Positions 49,165 to 59,450 are shown, counted from the first letter of the stretch. The stretch is DNA of 64,000 bases from Desulfobacterales bacterium (GCA_018335195.1 JAGXKN010000005.1:43134-107133), one strand, 5' to 3'. The notes: generated by a model not told the origin, from the letters alone. A program made the numbers and translations.

Positions 49165-50514
49165 ATGGAAGCGCTTTTTGGTACAGACGGAATTCGCGGC
49201 GTGGCCAACCGATATCCGATCACGCCGGAGATTGCCCTGCACGTGGGCCGTGCAGTGGCTGCGGTGCTGAAGACCAACAGCCGTTCGCGCATTGTGATCG
49301 GAAAAGACGGCCGGATTTCCGGGGACATGCTGGAAGCGGCCCTGGCTGCCGGGATCTGTTCAGCCGGCGCAGACGTTTATTTGGCGGGCATCATCCCCAC
49401 GCCCGCAGTGGCGTTTCTGGCCACCGCGGTCAGGGCGGATGCCGGCATCGTGGTTTCGGCATCCCACAATCCTTACGAGGACAACGGCATCAAGATTTTT
49501 GACAGCCAGGGATTCAAGCTAAACAGGGAGACCGAGCAGGTCATTGAAAACCGGGTCCTGAATTCGAATGGGGATTTTGTTCCGGCAACCGACGATCAAA
49601 TCGGGATTATCCATTCCATGCCAGAGGCCCGGGACTGGTATACCCGGTTTTTGAAGCAAAGCATGCAAGAGGCGGATAATTTAAAGGATCTGCACCTGGT
49701 GATAGACTGTTCCAACGGTGCGACTTCCATGATTGCCCCCCGGGTGTTTTCCGAGCTCAGGGCCGGGGTCACGGTTTTGTCCGATCAGCCCAACGGCTTG
49801 AATATTAACGCGAATTGCGGATCCCAGCACATTGAACCTCTGCAGAAGGCCGTGGTGGATGCCGGAGCGGATGTGGGCCTTGCCTTTGACGGAGACGGAG
49901 ACCGGCTGATCGCAGTGGATGAAACCGGCAGCCCGGTGACCGGAGACCACATCCTGGCCATCTGCGCCCGGCACATGGAACAGGCCGGCGTGCTGAAAAA
50001 CAACCTGGTGGTCAGCACGGTGATGAGCAATGTCGGGTTGATCAATGCGTTAAAGCAAATGGGGATCCGGCACATGGTCACGGACGTGGGAGATCGGTAC
50101 GTGCTGGACCGGATGCGCGCAAGCGACGCCGTGCTCGGCGGGGAGGACTCCGGGCACATGATTTTCCTGGATCATCACAGTTCCGGAGACGGGATCATGA
50201 CGGCCATCCGGCTTCTGGAGGCCATGCACTGCGCCGGTCAATCCCTTTCGTCGCTGCGCGGCATCATGGATGTCTTTCCGCAGGTATTAAAAAACGTCCG
50301 GATCCGGCAAAAAACCGATATTTATCAGTTTCCGGAAATTGCACAGGTCATTGAAAGGGTGGAAAACCATCTGGGGGACCGGGGAAGGGTGCTGGTCAGA
50401 TATTCCGGCACCCAACCCCTCTGCCGCGTGATGGTTGAGGGTCCTGACCCGGATGAAACCGATCGCATGTGCCAGGACATTGTGGACGTGGTGAGCGAAA
50501 ACCTGGGCGAATAA
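49165..50514 (+). CDS. glmM: Phosphoglucosamine mutase
   Basis: LFGTDGIRGVANRYPITPE, VVSASHNPYEDNGIKIF, FDGDGDRLIAVDE, VRYSGTQPLCRVMVEG. Confidence 0.96.
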   Translation: MEALFGTDGIRGVANRYPITPEIALHVGRAVAAVLKTNSRSRIVIGKDGRISGDMLEAALAAGICSAGADVYLAGIIPTPAVAFLATAVRADAGIVVSASHNPYEDNGIKIFDSQGFKLNRETEQVIENRVLNSNGDFVPATDDQIGIIHSMPEARDWYTRFLKQSMQEADNLKDLHLVIDCSNGATSMIAPRVFSELRAGVTVLSDQPNGLNINANCGSQHIEPLQKAVVDAGADVGLAFDGDGDRLIAVDETGSPVTGDHILAICARHMEQAGVLKNNLVVSTVMSNVGLINALKQMGIRHMVTDVGDRYVLDRMRASDAVLGGEDSGHMIFLDHHSSGDGIMTAIRLLEAMHCAGQSLSSLRGIMDVFPQVLKNVRIRQKTDIYQFPEIAQVIERVENHLGDRGRVLVRYSGTQPLCRVMVEGPDPDETDRMCQDIVDVVSENLGE

Positions 50515-50518
50515 ATCC

Positions 50519-51226
50519 TTACCGCCGCCCGCCGAATATATAGAGCAGCATGATGAACAGGTTGATAAAGTCCAGGTACAAAGACAGCGCGCCCATGATG
50601 GCGCCTTTTCTCACAACGCCGGCCTCCAGGCCCTCGGGCTGGGTCAGTGCCATGTTTTTAAGCTTCTGGGTGTCATATGCGGTAAGCCCGACAAATACCA
50701 GCACGCCGATATAGCTGATAATCATGGCCATACCCGAGCTCTGCACGAACATGTTGACCACGGAGGCGATGATAATGCCGATCAATCCCATGAACAGGAA
50801 ATTGCCCCAGGATGTCAAATCCCGCTTCGTGGTCATGCCGTAGATGCTGCAGGTCACGAACGTGGCCGCGCAGATAAAGAAGACCGAGGCAATGGAGGTG
50901 CTGGTATAAACCAGGAATATAAAGGACAGGGTCAGCCCGTTTATTGCGGCATACAGCAGGAAAAGCCCGGTGGCGGTGGATGCCGCCATTTTCTGAATCC
51001 GCGCGCTGAGATAAAAAACCATGCCGAGTTCGGCAATGATCAGTCCGAAAAAGACCATGGGCGCGCCGAAAATCAGGTGGTTCAGGGTCTGGTTGTGTGC
51101 GGCGAAATAGGCCACGATGCCGGTCAGCGCCAGGCCCCCGGCCATCCAGTTGTACACGCTGCGGATAAAGCTGTTGACCCGTACCTGGGTGCGGGTGTCC
51201 TGGCGGGTGGTTGCAGTCTCTGTCAT
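50519..51226 (-). CDS. Bax inhibitor-1/YccA family membrane protein
   Basis: Seven-TM pattern; FVGLTAYDTQKLKNMA, GALSLYLDFINLFIMLLYIFG. Confidence 0.93.
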   Translation of the reverse strand: MTETATTRQDTRTQVRVNSFIRSVYNWMAGGLALTGIVAYFAAHNQTLNHLIFGAPMVFFGLIIAELGMVFYLSARIQKMAASTATGLFLLYAAINGLTLSFIFLVYTSTSIASVFFICAATFVTCSIYGMTTKRDLTSWGNFLFMGLIGIIIASVVNMFVQSSGMAMIISYIGVLVFVGLTAYDTQKLKNMALTQPEGLEAGVVRKGAIMGALSLYLDFINLFIMLLYIFGGRR

Positions 51227-51372
51227 TGGAGCCTCCTTTTATTGGATAGAGCTATATGATCGATAACAAACGAGATACATGATTGTGCAGTTGGACTCTA
51301 AATCTGAAACAAGATAACACATCCGGCGGCGTTTTCAAGACAGATCGTTTTTAAACAGGCGTTTTTCGGTTC

Positions 51373-51636
51373 ATGAGACGAAAACAAGTATACCAGCACC
51401 TCATTGAGGTGGCGGAAAAAACCGGCATCCGGGTTATTGAGCAGAATCTGCGCGTCACCGGGGTCAATGCGCAAAGCGGACTGTGCCGGGTAAAGGGCGA
51501 GTCGGTTTTTATCATGGACAAGAACCTGACAGTCAATGAAAAAATCCAGGCCCTGTCTGCCTGCTTAAAACAAATGCCCCTGGAGGATATCTACATCATG
51601 CCAGCGGTACGCGAGCTGCTGGACCCGTCTGCCTGA
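51373..51636 (+). CDS. Small conserved-type protein of unknown function (87 aa)
   Basis: Intact ORF with coding-like composition: QHLIEVAEKTGIRVIEQNLRVTGVNAQSGLCRVKGESVFIMDKNLTVNEKIQAL. Confidence 0.6.
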   Translation: MRRKQVYQHLIEVAEKTGIRVIEQNLRVTGVNAQSGLCRVKGESVFIMDKNLTVNEKIQALSACLKQMPLEDIYIMPAVRELLDPSA

Positions 51637-51960
51637 ATTTTGATCCCGCTGATGTATTGACCGCTTCGTTTTCTTCAATTCCCTGCTTGCAGGAAATTTC
51701 TGTTTTTTTTAATCCTCCTTTCCTCCTTTTTAAATGCCAACCCAAATGAGTTTTCTGCTTGAAACACCCGCAGGGCAGACCCAGACTCGAGTCTATGCTC
51801 GACTATTGCAGTTTTGGCTAAAAGTTTACATAATATTTCTTATCAGACGTTATAACAATTCCGCGCTCCGGTCCGGGGGGTAAGCCGGCTGATTTTGGAT
51901 TGAATGATTGCCCGGGGTGTGCTAGTTTTATGTGTTCGACAAAAAGGCAGGAAAAAAACA

Positions 51961-53334
51961 ATGCCACAGCATGAACAGACTATATCCACAGAGCGGAAAA
52001 TTTTTTCCGTCTCCGAGCTGACCGCGCGGATTAAAGCGTTACTGGAAACATCCTATCCATTTGTCTGGATTTCCGGGGAAATCTCCAATATCCGCGTGCC
52101 TGCCTCCGGCCATTACTATTTTACGTTAAAAGACCCGGAGGCCCGGATCCAGGCGGTCATGTTCCGGGGCCAGAACCGGAACCTCAAGTTCATGCCCGAA
52201 GACGGCATGACGGTTACAGGGTTCGGCCGGGTGTCGGTGTATGCGCCCCGGGGCAATTACCAGGTGATCCTGGAATACCTGGAGCCTTCCGGTGCAGGTG
52301 CACTGCAGGCGGCATTTGAGCAGCTCAAGGCCAAACTGGCAGACGAAGGCCTTTTTGACGAGCAGTACAAGAAAAAGATTCCCTTTCTGCCTGCCAAGGT
52401 TGCGGTGATCAGTTCTGCAACCGGATCGGTGGTCCATGATATCCTGCGGGTCATGCACCGCCGCTTTCCCAACATGCCGGTGGTCATCATCCCGGCCGCG
52501 GTTCAGGGCGACGAGGCTGTAGCTCAGCTTACGGCCGCATTTCGCCTGGCAGATGCGCATGCGGATGCCGATGTTGTGATTGTCGCCCGGGGTGGCGGCT
52601 CGCTGGAAGACCTGGCGGCGTTTAATTTCGAGGGAGTGGCCCGGGCGATTTTTGCGTCCCGGGTGCCGGTGATATCCGCAGTGGGCCATGAGACCGACTT
52701 CACCATTGCCGATTTTGTTGCAGATCTGCGCGCGCCCACGCCGTCTGCCGCAGCCGAGCTGGCCGTGCCTGTAAAGGCGGACGTGTTATACACGCTCCGG
52801 GCCTATACCCGCAGGATGCATGCGCGGATTTCCAGGCAGATCCAGGAGCAGCGCCGGTACCTGGAAAAACTGGGCCGACGCATGGTCCACCCCAGGCGGC
52901 GGCTGGATGATTTGCGTCTTCGGCTGGACGAGGATTATACTAGGTTAAAAAACGCCATGGACCGTTTGGTCAGCCGGAACCGCGAGCGCCTGGCCTGGCA
53001 CGAAAAACGCCTTTTTGCCGCCCCGATCCGGGCGCGTATCCGGGCCCTGGCCGATCGCCGGGCGCACCTGGAAGGCCGGTTAAAGACCGCGGCAGCCGCG
53101 GAAATGCAGCGCAAGCGCGGCGCACTCGAGTCCCTTTACGGCCGGATGTATGCCCTGAGCCCGGCTGCCGTTCTCGAGCGCGGCTACAGTATCACCCGAC
53201 GCCTGCCCGACGGCGCGGTGCTCACGGATGCCGGCATGACAGAAGCCGGTCAGGATATTGAAGTGCTGCTTTCAAAAGGAAGTATAACCGCCCGTATTCA
53301 TAAGGTAAATAAAAATGGCAAAAAAGAGTTTTGA
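51961..53334 (+). CDS. xseA: Exodeoxyribonuclease VII large subunit
   Basis: FSVSELTARIKALLETSYPFVWISGEISN, RGGGSLEDLAAFN, SAVGHETDFTIADFVADLRAPTPSAAAEL; longer start at 51904 possible. Confidence 0.96.
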   Translation: MPQHEQTISTERKIFSVSELTARIKALLETSYPFVWISGEISNIRVPASGHYYFTLKDPEARIQAVMFRGQNRNLKFMPEDGMTVTGFGRVSVYAPRGNYQVILEYLEPSGAGALQAAFEQLKAKLADEGLFDEQYKKKIPFLPAKVAVISSATGSVVHDILRVMHRRFPNMPVVIIPAAVQGDEAVAQLTAAFRLADAHADADVVIVARGGGSLEDLAAFNFEGVARAIFASRVPVISAVGHETDFTIADFVADLRAPTPSAAAELAVPVKADVLYTLRAYTRRMHARISRQIQEQRRYLEKLGRRMVHPRRRLDDLRLRLDEDYTRLKNAMDRLVSRNRERLAWHEKRLFAAPIRARIRALADRRAHLEGRLKTAAAAEMQRKRGALESLYGRMYALSPAAVLERGYSITRRLPDGAVLTDAGMTEAGQDIEVLLSKGSITARIHKVNKNGKKEF

Positions 53335-53575
53335 AGAATCCATGAACCAGCTTGAAAAAATCGTCGAGGAGCTGGAAGCCGGCAACCTGCCCCTGGACAA
53401 GGCGCTCAAGAGATTCGAGGAAGGCGTGAAGCTTTCCCAGTCCTGCTTTGAAAAACTCGACGAAACAGAAAAAAAGATCACCCGCCTGATGCAGCAGCAG
53501 GACGGATCGGCCCGGGAGACCCCGTTTATGGCGGAATCCGATGCAACAGATCAGAATTCTTCGGAAAATGAATAA
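53315..53575 (+). CDS. xseB: Exodeoxyribonuclease VII small subunit
   Basis: KKSFEESMNQLEKIVEELEAGNLPLDKALKRFEEGVKL. Confidence 0.95.
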   Translation: MAKKSFEESMNQLEKIVEELEAGNLPLDKALKRFEEGVKLSQSCFEKLDETEKKITRLMQQQDGSARETPFMAESDATDQNSSENE

Positions 53576-54488
53576 CACCACCAAGGCATCTGATAAATCT
53601 TTTGATCTGCGGACATACCTGGAAGACCGGCGCGGGCGCATTGACGGCCGGCTTGAGCGGATTCTTGCGCGCAGCCACGCCGAGACGCGGGTGTGCACGG
53701 CCATACGCCATTCGCTGATGGGTTCGGGAAAACGGTTCCGGCCGGTGCTGTGCCTGGCTGCGGCCGAAGCTGTGGGAGGAGTGACCAAGGCCGTGCTTCA
53801 GACCGCCTGCGCCATAGAAATGATTCATACCTATTCCCTGATCCATGACGACCTGCCGGCAATGGATAATGACGATCTGCGCCGGGGCCGGCCCACCTGC
53901 CACGTGGCTTTTGACGAGGCCACAGCCATCCTGGCCGGAGATGCCCTGTTAACACTTGCCTTTGAAACCCTGGCGGACTGCGGGCAATATGCGGAAACTG
54001 ACGCGGTGCGGATGCTCCGGGTGATCGGCATGATCGCAGGAGCATCCGGGTACCGGGGGATGATCGAGGGCCAGATGCGCGATATGCAGGCCGAGCAGGC
54101 GCCTCTGGATCTCGATTCCCTAAAAGAGATGCACCGGATGAAAACCGGCGCCCTGATAGAGACTGCCGTGGTTTCAGGCGCGCTGCTGGCCGGCGCAGAC
54201 AGGGAGCAGACAGACGCCCTTCAGGTGTATGCCGAAAACATCGGGCTGGCCTTCCAGGTCACGGATGATATTTTAAATGTGCGCGGTGATCCGGAAACCA
54301 TGGGCAAAGCATCCGGAACCGACCAGGCGCGCGGTAAATCAACTTACCCGGCTCTTATGGGCCTGTCCCGGGCCGATGAATATGCCGACAGTCTCGTGGA
54401 TAATGCCTTGCAGGCCATCGCGATTTTTGATACCAAAGCAAAGCCGCTCACTGCATTGGCAAGATATATTATTGCGCGAAACAAATAA
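53568..54488 (+). CDS. ispA: Farnesyl/geranylgeranyl diphosphate synthase
   Basis: GSGKRFRPVL, HTYSLIHDDLPAMDNDDLRRG (FARM), FQVTDDILNVRGD (SARM). Confidence 0.95.
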   Translation: MNNTTKASDKSFDLRTYLEDRRGRIDGRLERILARSHAETRVCTAIRHSLMGSGKRFRPVLCLAAAEAVGGVTKAVLQTACAIEMIHTYSLIHDDLPAMDNDDLRRGRPTCHVAFDEATAILAGDALLTLAFETLADCGQYAETDAVRMLRVIGMIAGASGYRGMIEGQMRDMQAEQAPLDLDSLKEMHRMKTGALIETAVVSGALLAGADREQTDALQVYAENIGLAFQVTDDILNVRGDPETMGKASGTDQARGKSTYPALMGLSRADEYADSLVDNALQAIAIFDTKAKPLTALARYIIARNK

Positions 54489-54546
54489 ACACAGCCACCA
54501 CGACAACCAAAAGCTGAAGAAATTTAAAAAAGGAGATCCCATTCCA

Positions 54547-56433
54547 TTGGGCTTGCTTGAAAACATCAACTCCCCTGCTGATCTGAAAAAACTGCCCCGC
54601 GCCGAGCTGCCCGCCCTGGCCCGGGAAATCCGGCAGCAGATCGTGGACGTGGTATCGCATACCGGCGGGCACCTGGCTTCCAATCTCGGGGTGGTGGAAC
54701 TTACCATTGCAATTCATTACGTATTTGACCTGCCAGATGACAAGCTGATCTGGGATGTGGGCCACCAGTCCTACACCCACAAGCTGCTGACCGGAAGGCA
54801 GGACCGGTTTTCCACGCTGCGGCAGTTCCAAGGGCTTTCCGGTTTTCCCAAGATCACGGAAAGCCCGTATGACGCATTTTCCACCGGCCATTCCAGCACC
54901 TCGATTTCCGCGGGGCTCGGCATGTCGTGTGCCAAGCGTTTGAAAAAGCAGGACGCCAAAGTGATCGCGGTGATCGGAGACGGATCCATGACCGCGGGGC
55001 TGGCCTACGAGGCATTAAACCAGGCCGGAGACATTCACAAGGACCTGATTGTCATATTAAATGATAATGAAATGTCGATTTCGCCCAATGTCGGCGCCCT
55101 CTCCTCTTTGCTGAGCCGGACGTTTTCGGCAAGATCCATACAGGATCTGCGAAAGGATTTCGGCGAACTGCTGCGCTCTTTGCCCAAAATCGGAACCGAT
55201 GCCTACCAGTTTGCCAAGCGGGCGGAGGAGTCGTTCAAGGCGTTTGTCACCCCGGGCATGCTTTTTGAAGCATTTAACTTCGAATATTTCGGACCCATCA
55301 AGGGCCACCGGATCGACCATCTTATTGATATCCTGGAGAACATCAAGAACCTGGACGAACCGGTACTGCTGCACGTGTCCACCAAAAAGGGACAGGGATA
55401 TGCCCCGGCGGAGCAAAATCCCGTGTATTTTCACGGCGTGGGGTGTTTTGACGCAAAGACCGGAGACCGGGTGTCCTGCAGCACGGTGCCCTCTTACACG
55501 GAGGTTTTCGGCAAAACCATGCTGCGCCTGGCCCGGGACAATGAAAAAATCGTGGCCGTGACCGCTGCCATGCCCGAAGGCACCGGCCTGGTTGAGTTCT
55601 CCCGGCAGTTTCCGGACCGGTTCTATGACGTGGGCATTGCAGAAGCCCACGGGGTGACATTTGCCGCGGGCATGGCCGTGGAAGGATTAAAACCGGTGGT
55701 GGCCATTTATTCGACTTTTCTCCAGCGGGCCTATGACCAGGTGCTCCATGATGTGTGCCTGGAAAATCTCCCGGTTGTTTTTGCCATGGACCGCGGCGGC
55801 ATCGTGGGAGAAGACGGTCCCACCCATCACGGGCTTTTTGACCTCACCTACCTTCGGGCCCTGCCCAACATGGTGATCATGGCGCCAAAGGATGAAAACG
55901 AACTCCAGCGGATGCTTCTAACCGCTGTGAATTATTCCGGCCCGGTTGCCGTGCGCTATCCCCGGGGCAAAGGCACCGGCGCGCAGCCTGAAAAAGTCGA
56001 CAAGCCCGTTGCCATCGGAAAGGGCGAGATCCTGGCAGAAGGAGAAGATGTCCTGATCCTGGCCGTCGGGTATAGTGTCATCGAGGCCATGGAAGCCCGG
56101 CGCATGCTTGCCGAACAGGACAACCGATCTGCCACGGTGGTAAACGCCCGGTTTGCCAAGCCCGTGGATTCCGAGTTAATCAGCCGGTTGATCCAAAAAA
56201 TCCCGCGGGTCGTCACTATTGAGGAAAACGTGGTGCACGGCGGGTTTGGAAGCGCGGTGCTCGAAGCCATGGCAGAGTGCGGGGTTTTTGGTTTCCGTAT
56301 TACCCGGCTGGGCATTCAGGAAACCTTTGTCACGCACGGGGCCAAGGAAGAGCTCCGGGCGCATTACGGGGTGGATGCCAATGCCGTGGCCGCTGCGGCC
56401 AGAAAGCTGTGCCGGGAAAAACCGGAAAAATGA
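54547..56433 (+). CDS. dxs: 1-deoxy-D-xylulose-5-phosphate synthase
   Basis: HTGGHLASNLGVVELTIAIHYVF, VIGDGSMTAGLAYEALNQAG, DRGGIVGEDGPTHHG; TTG 54547 with AGGAGA upstream preferred over ORF start 54277. Confidence 0.95.
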   Translation: MGLLENINSPADLKKLPRAELPALAREIRQQIVDVVSHTGGHLASNLGVVELTIAIHYVFDLPDDKLIWDVGHQSYTHKLLTGRQDRFSTLRQFQGLSGFPKITESPYDAFSTGHSSTSISAGLGMSCAKRLKKQDAKVIAVIGDGSMTAGLAYEALNQAGDIHKDLIVILNDNEMSISPNVGALSSLLSRTFSARSIQDLRKDFGELLRSLPKIGTDAYQFAKRAEESFKAFVTPGMLFEAFNFEYFGPIKGHRIDHLIDILENIKNLDEPVLLHVSTKKGQGYAPAEQNPVYFHGVGCFDAKTGDRVSCSTVPSYTEVFGKTMLRLARDNEKIVAVTAAMPEGTGLVEFSRQFPDRFYDVGIAEAHGVTFAAGMAVEGLKPVVAIYSTFLQRAYDQVLHDVCLENLPVVFAMDRGGIVGEDGPTHHGLFDLTYLRALPNMVIMAPKDENELQRMLLTAVNYSGPVAVRYPRGKGTGAQPEKVDKPVAIGKGEILAEGEDVLILAVGYSVIEAMEARRMLAEQDNRSATVVNARFAKPVDSELISRLIQKIPRVVTIEENVVHGGFGSAVLEAMAECGVFGFRITRLGIQETFVTHGAKEELRAHYGVDANAVAAAARKLCREKPEK

Positions 56434-57185
56434 GCAAGGCGCGGGCAGGCAAAAAGCGGCTGGATCTGCGGGTGGTGGAACTGGGTCTGGCCGGGAGCCG
56501 GCAACGGGCCCAATCTTTGATTATGGCCGGTCAGATCCTGGTCAATGATTACCCCGTGGATAAGCCGGGCACGCTTGTGACCGAAGATGCCCATGTGGCC
56601 AGCCGGGCCCCGGATCTGGCATATGTCTCCCGGGGCGGGCTGAAGCTGGCCCATGCCCTGGCGCACTACCGGGTGGATGTAAACGGGTTTGCCTGCCTGG
56701 ATGTGGGTGCATCCACCGGCGGTTTCACGGATTGCCTGCTTCAAAACGGCGCAGCGAATGTCCATGCCGTGGACGTGGGCTACGGCCAGCTGGCCTGGAA
56801 ACTCCGGCAGGATCCCCGGGTCACGGTGATTGAGCGTACAAACATCCGATATGTCACCCGGGCGGAGTTTCCCGGAGAATTTGACCTTGCCGCCATTGAT
56901 GTGTCTTTTATCTCCCTGCGTATTGTCGTGCCGGTGGTGCAGCAGTTTGTCAGGCCCGGCGGCCTGATTTTCGCCCTGATCAAGCCCCAGTTTGAAGTGG
57001 GACGCCGGGAGGTGGGCAAGGGTGGCGTGGTCCGGGACCCCGAACTTCACCAGCGGGTAATTGCCGAGCTCTCCGAACACTTCCGTGAATGTGGACTGAC
57101 CGCGGAGACGGCAACCCCCTCGCCTGTCCTAGGTCCCGGCGGAAACCGGGAATTTATTCAAATGCTGCGGATTCCTGCATCTTAG
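56430..57185 (+). CDS. tlyA: TlyA-family rRNA methyltransferase/putative hemolysin
   Basis: S4 domain (LDLRVVELGLAGSRQRAQSLIMAGQILVN), YVSRGGLKLAHAL, LDVGASTGGFTDCLLQNGA, ALIKPQFE; ATGA overlap with dxs. Confidence 0.93.
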   Translation: MSKARAGKKRLDLRVVELGLAGSRQRAQSLIMAGQILVNDYPVDKPGTLVTEDAHVASRAPDLAYVSRGGLKLAHALAHYRVDVNGFACLDVGASTGGFTDCLLQNGAANVHAVDVGYGQLAWKLRQDPRVTVIERTNIRYVTRAEFPGEFDLAAIDVSFISLRIVVPVVQQFVRPGGLIFALIKPQFEVGRREVGKGGVVRDPELHQRVIAELSEHFRECGLTAETATPSPVLGPGGNREFIQMLRIPAS

Positions 57186-57283
57186 GGTTGATTTTTTGCG
57201 GCTGAATGTATACAAACTTGGACCAAACAGCAGGTCCATTTCCGCATGTAAATCCAGCAGAATAGAGAGGAGTTAAACGTGCT

Positions 57284-59359
57284 ATGACAGAAAACCTGAG
57301 AAACATCGCCCTGATCGGACACGGCGGATCCGGCAAAACCTCCCTGGCTGAAGCCCTGCTCTACAATGCAGGAGTGACCAAAAGATTTGGCAGCGTGGAC
57401 GAAGGTAATTCCGTACTGGATTTCGAACCCGAGGAAGTCAAGCGCGGAAGCAGCATTTCAAGCGCCTTTCACCGGTTTGCCTGGAAAAAGTGCCAGGTGA
57501 ACCTGATTGATACCCCGGGCGACCAGAATTTCTTTTCAGATACCCGGATGTGCATGCAGGCTGCAGACGGCGCAGTCACGGTTATTGACGCCATTGACGG
57601 CATCAAGGTCCAGTCCGAACAGGCCTGGGAATATGCAGACGAATTCGGCCTGCCGCGGATTCTGTTTATCAACAAGGTGGACCGGGAGCGGGCCGACTTT
57701 CACAAGGTCTTCAATGACGCAGTGGAGATATTTTCCCCCAAGCCCATTCTCCTGCAGCTGCCAATCGGACAGGAATCCGATTTCCAGGGCGTGGTGGACC
57801 TGGTCAACATGAAGGCCTATGCCTATGAAGGCGGCAAGGCCAGGGCCATTGATATTCCGGCGGATATGCAGGAAACCGTGGAAAACGAGCGCGAGACACT
57901 GATTGAAAATATTGCCGAGGCGGATGACGCGCTTGTGGAAAAATACCTGGAAGGCGAAACCCTGTCTGATGCGGAAATTATAAGCGCCCTTCGCAAGGGC
58001 ACCCTGGAAAAGGTTTTTGTTCCGGTGCTTTGCGGATCTGCCACTTCGAATATCGGCGTTGATCTGATTGCCGGGATGATGACAGATACTCTCCCCGCCC
58101 TGGCCGACCGGGGACCTAAGACCGGTTATCTGCCGGGCACGGACACGGAAGAAACGCGCGAGCCTTCCCCGGATGCGCCTTTTTCCGCACTGGTGTTTAA
58201 AACCATAGCCGATCCGTATGCCGGGCGCCTGACCCTGTTCAAGGTATTTTCCGGCAAACTGGGGCCGGACGGCACGTTTTACAATCCCACCAAGCAGACC
58301 AAGGAACGATACAACCAGCTGCTCCAGATCCACGGCAAGGAACAGAAATCCGTTGACGGCGCATCCCCGGGAGACATCCTGGCAGTGGCCAAGCTCAAGG
58401 AAACCTTTACCGGGGATACGCTCTGCGACCCGGACAAGCCCATTGTTTACGAGTCGGCAAAACCGCTGCATGGACTGGTGTCCTTTGCCATTGCACCCAA
58501 GTCCAAGGGAGACGAGGACAAGATCTATTCGTCGCTGGGCCGGCTGATCGAGGAGGATCCCGGCCTGTCTTTGGAGCGAAGGGACGAGACGCGCCAGACG
58601 CTTTTAACCGGCCAGGGCCAGGTGCACATCGAAACCACGGTGGAAAAGCTCAAGCGCAAGTACGGCGTGGAGGTCACCCTGAAGATTCCCAAGGTGCCCT
58701 ACAAGGAAACCTTTAAGAAAACGGTGCGCGTGCAGGGCAAGCACAAGAAGCAGTCCGGCGGCCACGGCCAGTACGGGGACTGCTGGGTGGAATTCCAGCC
58801 CCTGGAGCGCGGCGAGGGTTACCATTTTGTGGACAAGATCGTGGGCGGCGTGATTCCTAAGACCTATATTCCCGCGGTGGACAAGGGGATTGCTGAAGCC
58901 TCGGAAAAAGGCGTGCTGGCCGGATTTCCGTGCATTGATTTCCAGGCTAAGGTAGATGACGGATCATACCATTCCGTGGACTCCTCGGAAATGGCATTCA
59001 AGATCGCGGGATCCCTGGCCTTTAAAAAAGCCATGGAAAAGGCCGAGCCCGTGCTGCTCGAGCCGATTGTGGAAATGGAAGTGGTCACACCCGAGGACTA
59101 TATGGGCGATATCATGGGAGACTTGAACAGCCGGCGCGGCCGGGTGCTGGGCATGGAAAACCGGGGCAAAAACCAGGTGGTCAAGGCCTTGGTGCCCATG
59201 GCGGAAGTGCTGACCTATGCCCCGGATCTGCGCTCCATGACCGGCGGCCGGGGGATGTTTACCATGAAGTTTTCCCATTACGACGAAGTGCCCGCCCAGA
59301 TCGCCCAGAAGGTGATCGAGGAGCTGCGCAGCCAGCAGGAGCAGGAAAAGGAAAAATAG
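57284..59359 (+). CDS. EF-G-like translational GTPase (divergent paralog)
   Basis: GHGGSGKTSLAEALL, IDTPGDQNFF, NKVDRERADF, FKKTVRVQGKHKKQSGGHGQYGD, SPF-type C-terminus; lacks AHIDAGKTT and DTPGHVDF. Confidence 0.92.
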   Translation: MTENLRNIALIGHGGSGKTSLAEALLYNAGVTKRFGSVDEGNSVLDFEPEEVKRGSSISSAFHRFAWKKCQVNLIDTPGDQNFFSDTRMCMQAADGAVTVIDAIDGIKVQSEQAWEYADEFGLPRILFINKVDRERADFHKVFNDAVEIFSPKPILLQLPIGQESDFQGVVDLVNMKAYAYEGGKARAIDIPADMQETVENERETLIENIAEADDALVEKYLEGETLSDAEIISALRKGTLEKVFVPVLCGSATSNIGVDLIAGMMTDTLPALADRGPKTGYLPGTDTEETREPSPDAPFSALVFKTIADPYAGRLTLFKVFSGKLGPDGTFYNPTKQTKERYNQLLQIHGKEQKSVDGASPGDILAVAKLKETFTGDTLCDPDKPIVYESAKPLHGLVSFAIAPKSKGDEDKIYSSLGRLIEEDPGLSLERRDETRQTLLTGQGQVHIETTVEKLKRKYGVEVTLKIPKVPYKETFKKTVRVQGKHKKQSGGHGQYGDCWVEFQPLERGEGYHFVDKIVGGVIPKTYIPAVDKGIAEASEKGVLAGFPCIDFQAKVDDGSYHSVDSSEMAFKIAGSLAFKKAMEKAEPVLLEPIVEMEVVTPEDYMGDIMGDLNSRRGRVLGMENRGKNQVVKALVPMAEVLTYAPDLRSMTGGRGMFTMKFSHYDEVPAQIAQKVIEELRSQQEQEKEK

Positions 59360-59405
59360 AAATAGAAAAAGAAAAGATGCAAGGTGAACCTTAGTGAAGA
59401 TGACA

Positions 59406-59444
59406 AAAGGGGCGCGGGCAGACTGCCTGGCGTCCCTTTTTTTT
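59406..59444. terminator. Rho-independent terminator between convergent operons
   Basis: GGGGCGCGGGCAG-act-GCCTGGCGTCCC followed by TTTTTTTT. Confidence 0.75.
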
Positions 59445-59450
59445 ATCGTT

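Noticed and set aside
54277-54546. Upstream extension of the dxs ORF
   Set aside because: Lies in another frame inside ispA; TTG 54547 with AGGAGA fits the DXS N-terminus.
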